From contig NZ_CP106679.1 of assembly GCF_025502585.1 (NCBI RefSeq), positions 3,813,501 through 3,877,500 on the forward strand: DNA of 64,000 nucleotides, given 5' to 3'. The DNA is from Reichenbachiella agarivorans. GTDB taxonomy: Bacteria > Bacteroidota > Bacteroidia > Cytophagales > Cyclobacteriaceae. Positions 61,736 to 64,000 of the stretch are shown here, piece by piece. The number at the start of each line of letters is the position of its first letter. Within the stretch, counting starts at the first letter, position 1. The notes below the pieces were generated by a model. That model saw only the letters and a program-made list of their open reading frames with translations. It searched no databases and had not been told where the DNA came from. The position numbers and the translations under genes are program-made.

Positions 61736-63910
61736 CTACTCCTTGATTACTTTTATCCTTTTCACTTGATCTCCTTGTCCTGTTTGGAGCAAATAGATAC
61801 CCGATTGCAAACCAGAGATATCCAGTTTGTTCCCAGCCAATTTACCTTTGGATAACATTTTTCCAGACAAATCCATGACAAAAACAGGGCTATTATCAGC
61901 TAGGCCATTGATGGTAAGCTGACCCGAAGTAGGATTAGGATAGATTTGCATTCCCAAGCCTTGGCCATCTACAGACAAGGGTATATCTGGCACCAAAGGC
62001 TCAGATCGATCCAATGCAACGGAGCTATTAAATACCTGCAAGACCATAGAACTCACGTGACCCCCTTCGTCTGGAAAAATCAGCTCGACGGTATTCTTCT
62101 CACGCAACAGGCCATGTGGCACAGGTATCTCCAGCACGCCAAAGAAGATATCGCGGGTCTTCTGATCATATCCTCGCCAATCATTCAAAACGGGCACCAT
62201 TTCTCCGTTGACTTTGAGTGCAGGTCTGAGACTTTTGCCATGGTCTCTACCCATGCCTACCCTGAGTACGGCTTCACCTTGATCTCCTACATTTACCCCT
62301 GGGATAGAAAAGACTAAACTCTGCTGAGGTCTGATCGGTACAAGGTAATTGGTCGCATAGTACTTCTGCTCCTCCAAGCTTTCGGTGAGCGAGATTTCGT
62401 TTTCAAATTCATATTTCATGATTACGGTAGCCTGCTGTCCCAGCTCGAATGCATCGATGGCCACATCGTAAACCAGTGTATCTAACTGTGGGATGTCATC
62501 GATCTCATACAAATGCTGTGCAGTGATTTTTACCAGTGGGTTATTCGTTGTACCTTTTATTTTCAGGTTTACGGTTTTGGATTCTTCATTGAGATTGCTC
62601 AGGATTACATAAGCTACACGTCCATCCACATAAGCATCAGCCATCATGTCTATCTCGTTGGACCAAGTATCCACACGTGTACCGTTCAGCTCTGCCCACA
62701 TCTGATAGTACTGCAGCAAATAAGTGTAGATATATCCATCATGCGCTTCTTCACCAGGCAACTCCCCGACCTCTCTCATAAGCCGTGGACCATAGGTATT
62801 GTACTCCGCATCTGCTGGTTTGGCCCAGCTGGCCTTCAGCAACATGAAAGGGATCGAGTTGAGAATCTGATCTGGGCGCTCCATGAGCTGCACCATCATG
62901 GTATTGAACGAACGTAGGTTGTACCAATCCTCCTTGGGATCATAACCTCCTTCGCAGTTTTTGCAGAGCCAACCATACTCTGATACTGAAAATGGCTTCA
63001 CCTCTCCCAGTCTGAGATAACTATAGTGACCTATCATATCCATGATCGCTTCGATATTGCTACCTGATCGATGGAGCTCCTGGGTTATATCACCAGTATT
63101 GTCGATAAAATCATAGAGATGAAAAGAAAAGAAGTCCATATCCGCTCCCGCCTCATCGATAAAGGTTTTCCATGTATTGTTCCAGTGAGAAAAATTGTTG
63201 GATTCGAAAGCGGGGTGAGCCGCAGAGTAGCCGCCCACCCAGAGATTTGGATTCAGTTCTTTGATGCGCTTTGCCACTACGCTATGGTACTTACTCATCT
63301 CCAGGTTTGTCGTGCCGAGCTGGTCGGTCTTTACGAAGGGTTCATTGATCACCTCGATCAAACCAGGCCTAAGTCGGCCTGTCACTCCCCCTTCTCCAAA
63401 ATATTCTTTGAAGTACTGACCGTAAAATTCAGCGGTAGCTTCAAAACCATCGTAGGTCAGTCCCCCTACTGATGTAGCCTGACCATGTGGGAACATGTGT
63501 TCTTGCCCCCCTACTACCATGTTGCTATAGCGGTCTTCCAATTGATGTGCAGCAGTCTCAGCAGCATATGCATTGATTGCCAGTTGACCTCTGGTCTTCA
63601 TGTGATCCACATCGGGCCAACCCACTTTGCCTGGATCTTCTTTGGTATTGTTCCACTCCCAAACGATCGTACCATTGTTACGACCAAAATATATATCATA
63701 GCCCTCGATGAGCGAGAGTTTTTGTTCATCACTCTCCCATTCACTGCCAGTCACATCATCATGAATCGTGATGTATTTGGCTCGGTCAAACTCTGATACT
63801 CCGTCTACCACATGTTTAATATTTAGGTTGACATCTACCGTATCCTGACCATACAACAGGCTACTACTTAATAGAACAAAAAATTGAAGTAAGTAAAATT
63901 TTGTTTTCAT
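61736..63910 (-). CDS. GH86 beta-agarase/beta-porphyranase with T9SS type A tail
   Basis: 724 residues from ATG 63910; upstream codons to 63970 would precede the signal peptide MKTKFYLLQFFVLLSSSLLYGQ and are excluded. TIM-barrel catalytic domain: KYITIHDDVTGSEWESDE, YFGRNNGTIVWEWNNTKEDP, LIEVINEPFVKTDQLG (acid/base Glu), FFSFHLYDFIDNTG, PFSVSEYGWLCKNC (nucleophile Glu). Beta-sandwich domains follow (VAYVILSNLNEESKTVNLKI...). The C-terminus MQIYPNPTSGQLTI...GIYLLQTGQGDQVKRIKVIKE is a type A T9SS sorting domain, so it is exported to the surface or medium. GH86 enzymes cut agarose or porphyran; which one cannot be told here. First gene of the locus; its promoter is probably near or beyond the window edge. 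Confidence 0.9.
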   Translation of the reverse strand: MKTKFYLLQFFVLLSSSLLYGQDTVDVNLNIKHVVDGVSEFDRAKYITIHDDVTGSEWESDEQKLSLIEGYDIYFGRNNGTIVWEWNNTKEDPGKVGWPDVDHMKTRGQLAINAYAAETAAHQLEDRYSNMVVGGQEHMFPHGQATSVGGLTYDGFEATAEFYGQYFKEYFGEGGVTGRLRPGLIEVINEPFVKTDQLGTTNLEMSKYHSVVAKRIKELNPNLWVGGYSAAHPAFESNNFSHWNNTWKTFIDEAGADMDFFSFHLYDFIDNTGDITQELHRSGSNIEAIMDMIGHYSYLRLGEVKPFSVSEYGWLCKNCEGGYDPKEDWYNLRSFNTMMVQLMERPDQILNSIPFMLLKASWAKPADAEYNTYGPRLMREVGELPGEEAHDGYIYTYLLQYYQMWAELNGTRVDTWSNEIDMMADAYVDGRVAYVILSNLNEESKTVNLKIKGTTNNPLVKITAQHLYEIDDIPQLDTLVYDVAIDAFELGQQATVIMKYEFENEISLTESLEEQKYYATNYLVPIRPQQSLVFSIPGVNVGDQGEAVLRVGMGRDHGKSLRPALKVNGEMVPVLNDWRGYDQKTRDIFFGVLEIPVPHGLLREKNTVELIFPDEGGHVSSMVLQVFNSSVALDRSEPLVPDIPLSVDGQGLGMQIYPNPTSGQLTINGLADNSPVFVMDLSGKMLSKGKLAGNKLDISGLQSGIYLLQTGQGDQVKRIKVIKE

Positions 63911-64000
63911 ATCATTTAATCTTTCATTTTGCTTTTTTGGCATACGCCAAATGTTATTACAAGATAGCATCCTGCAGAAAACAGAATATGCTTCCCAACT

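Noticed and set aside
63930-63955. TTGGC-N4-GCCAA dyad upstream of the GH86 gene as an operator
   Set aside because: Arms of only 5 bp, no second copy seen in the window, and the upstream region is cut by the window edge.

Overview
The window reads as chromosome of a marine, gliding, agar- or porphyran-degrading member of the Bacteroidota, most likely order Cytophagales. Support for this: PorP/SprF proteins and giant surface proteins with type IX secretion (T9SS) type B C-terminal domains; a type A T9SS sorting tail on a GH86 agarase/porphyranase; TAnnTTTG-type -7 promoter boxes; a metH gene split in two as in many Bacteroidota; and a tmRNA tag ending in YAMAA. A Reichenbachiella-like organism would fit, but that is inference.

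Layout. 1-1016 (minus) is the 5' part of an HTTM-family membrane protein that runs off the window. 1132-7620 (minus) is a complete trp operon in the order trpE-G-D-C-F-B-A. It is preceded by a classical attenuator: an 18-codon leader peptide with three consecutive Trp codons, a candidate antiterminator pairing and an intrinsic terminator. 7935-9295 holds a TerB-like gene and an outer-membrane barrel gene, convergent across a 14-bp tandem repeat. 9517-32318 (plus) is a gliding/adhesion locus: PorP/SprF fused to a SPOR-like domain, a 1,100-residue FG-GAP/Ig/PKD protein, a 5,527-residue adhesin containing almost identical 627-bp and 696-bp internal repeats, and a second PorP/SprF protein. 32319-33466 holds intergenic repeats and tmRNA (ssrA). 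33467-35254 (minus) encodes a globin, a possible 25-residue membrane peptide and a flavin/2Fe-2S reductase, resembling a split flavohaemoglobin.

35506-41424 (plus) is a methionine/folate operon: promoter, SAM-I riboswitch, metH N-terminal half, metH C-terminal half and metF. Each of its two internal junctions carries a small four-helix-bundle (S23/23S rRNA intervening-sequence protein) gene enclosed by inverted or word-like repeats. The repeats supply the stop codons of the upstream genes, and the second small gene is frameshifted. These cassettes are the most unusual feature of the window and the best candidate for an undescribed element.

41620-56400 is mostly housekeeping: M28 peptidase, HMG-CoA lyase-like protein, dprA, MerR regulator, CapA, M23 peptidase, alaS, gatB, a TlpA-like lipoprotein, a thioesterase, pcm, ribE and a LytTR response regulator. 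56397-56754 is a decayed remnant of a VCBS/CRTAC1-like gene. 56972-63910 (minus) is a red-algal galactan locus: GH86, GH117, a ThuA-DUF1080 fusion and a DUF5060-type putative glycosidase, with 4-bp overlaps among the last three genes and a terminator after them.
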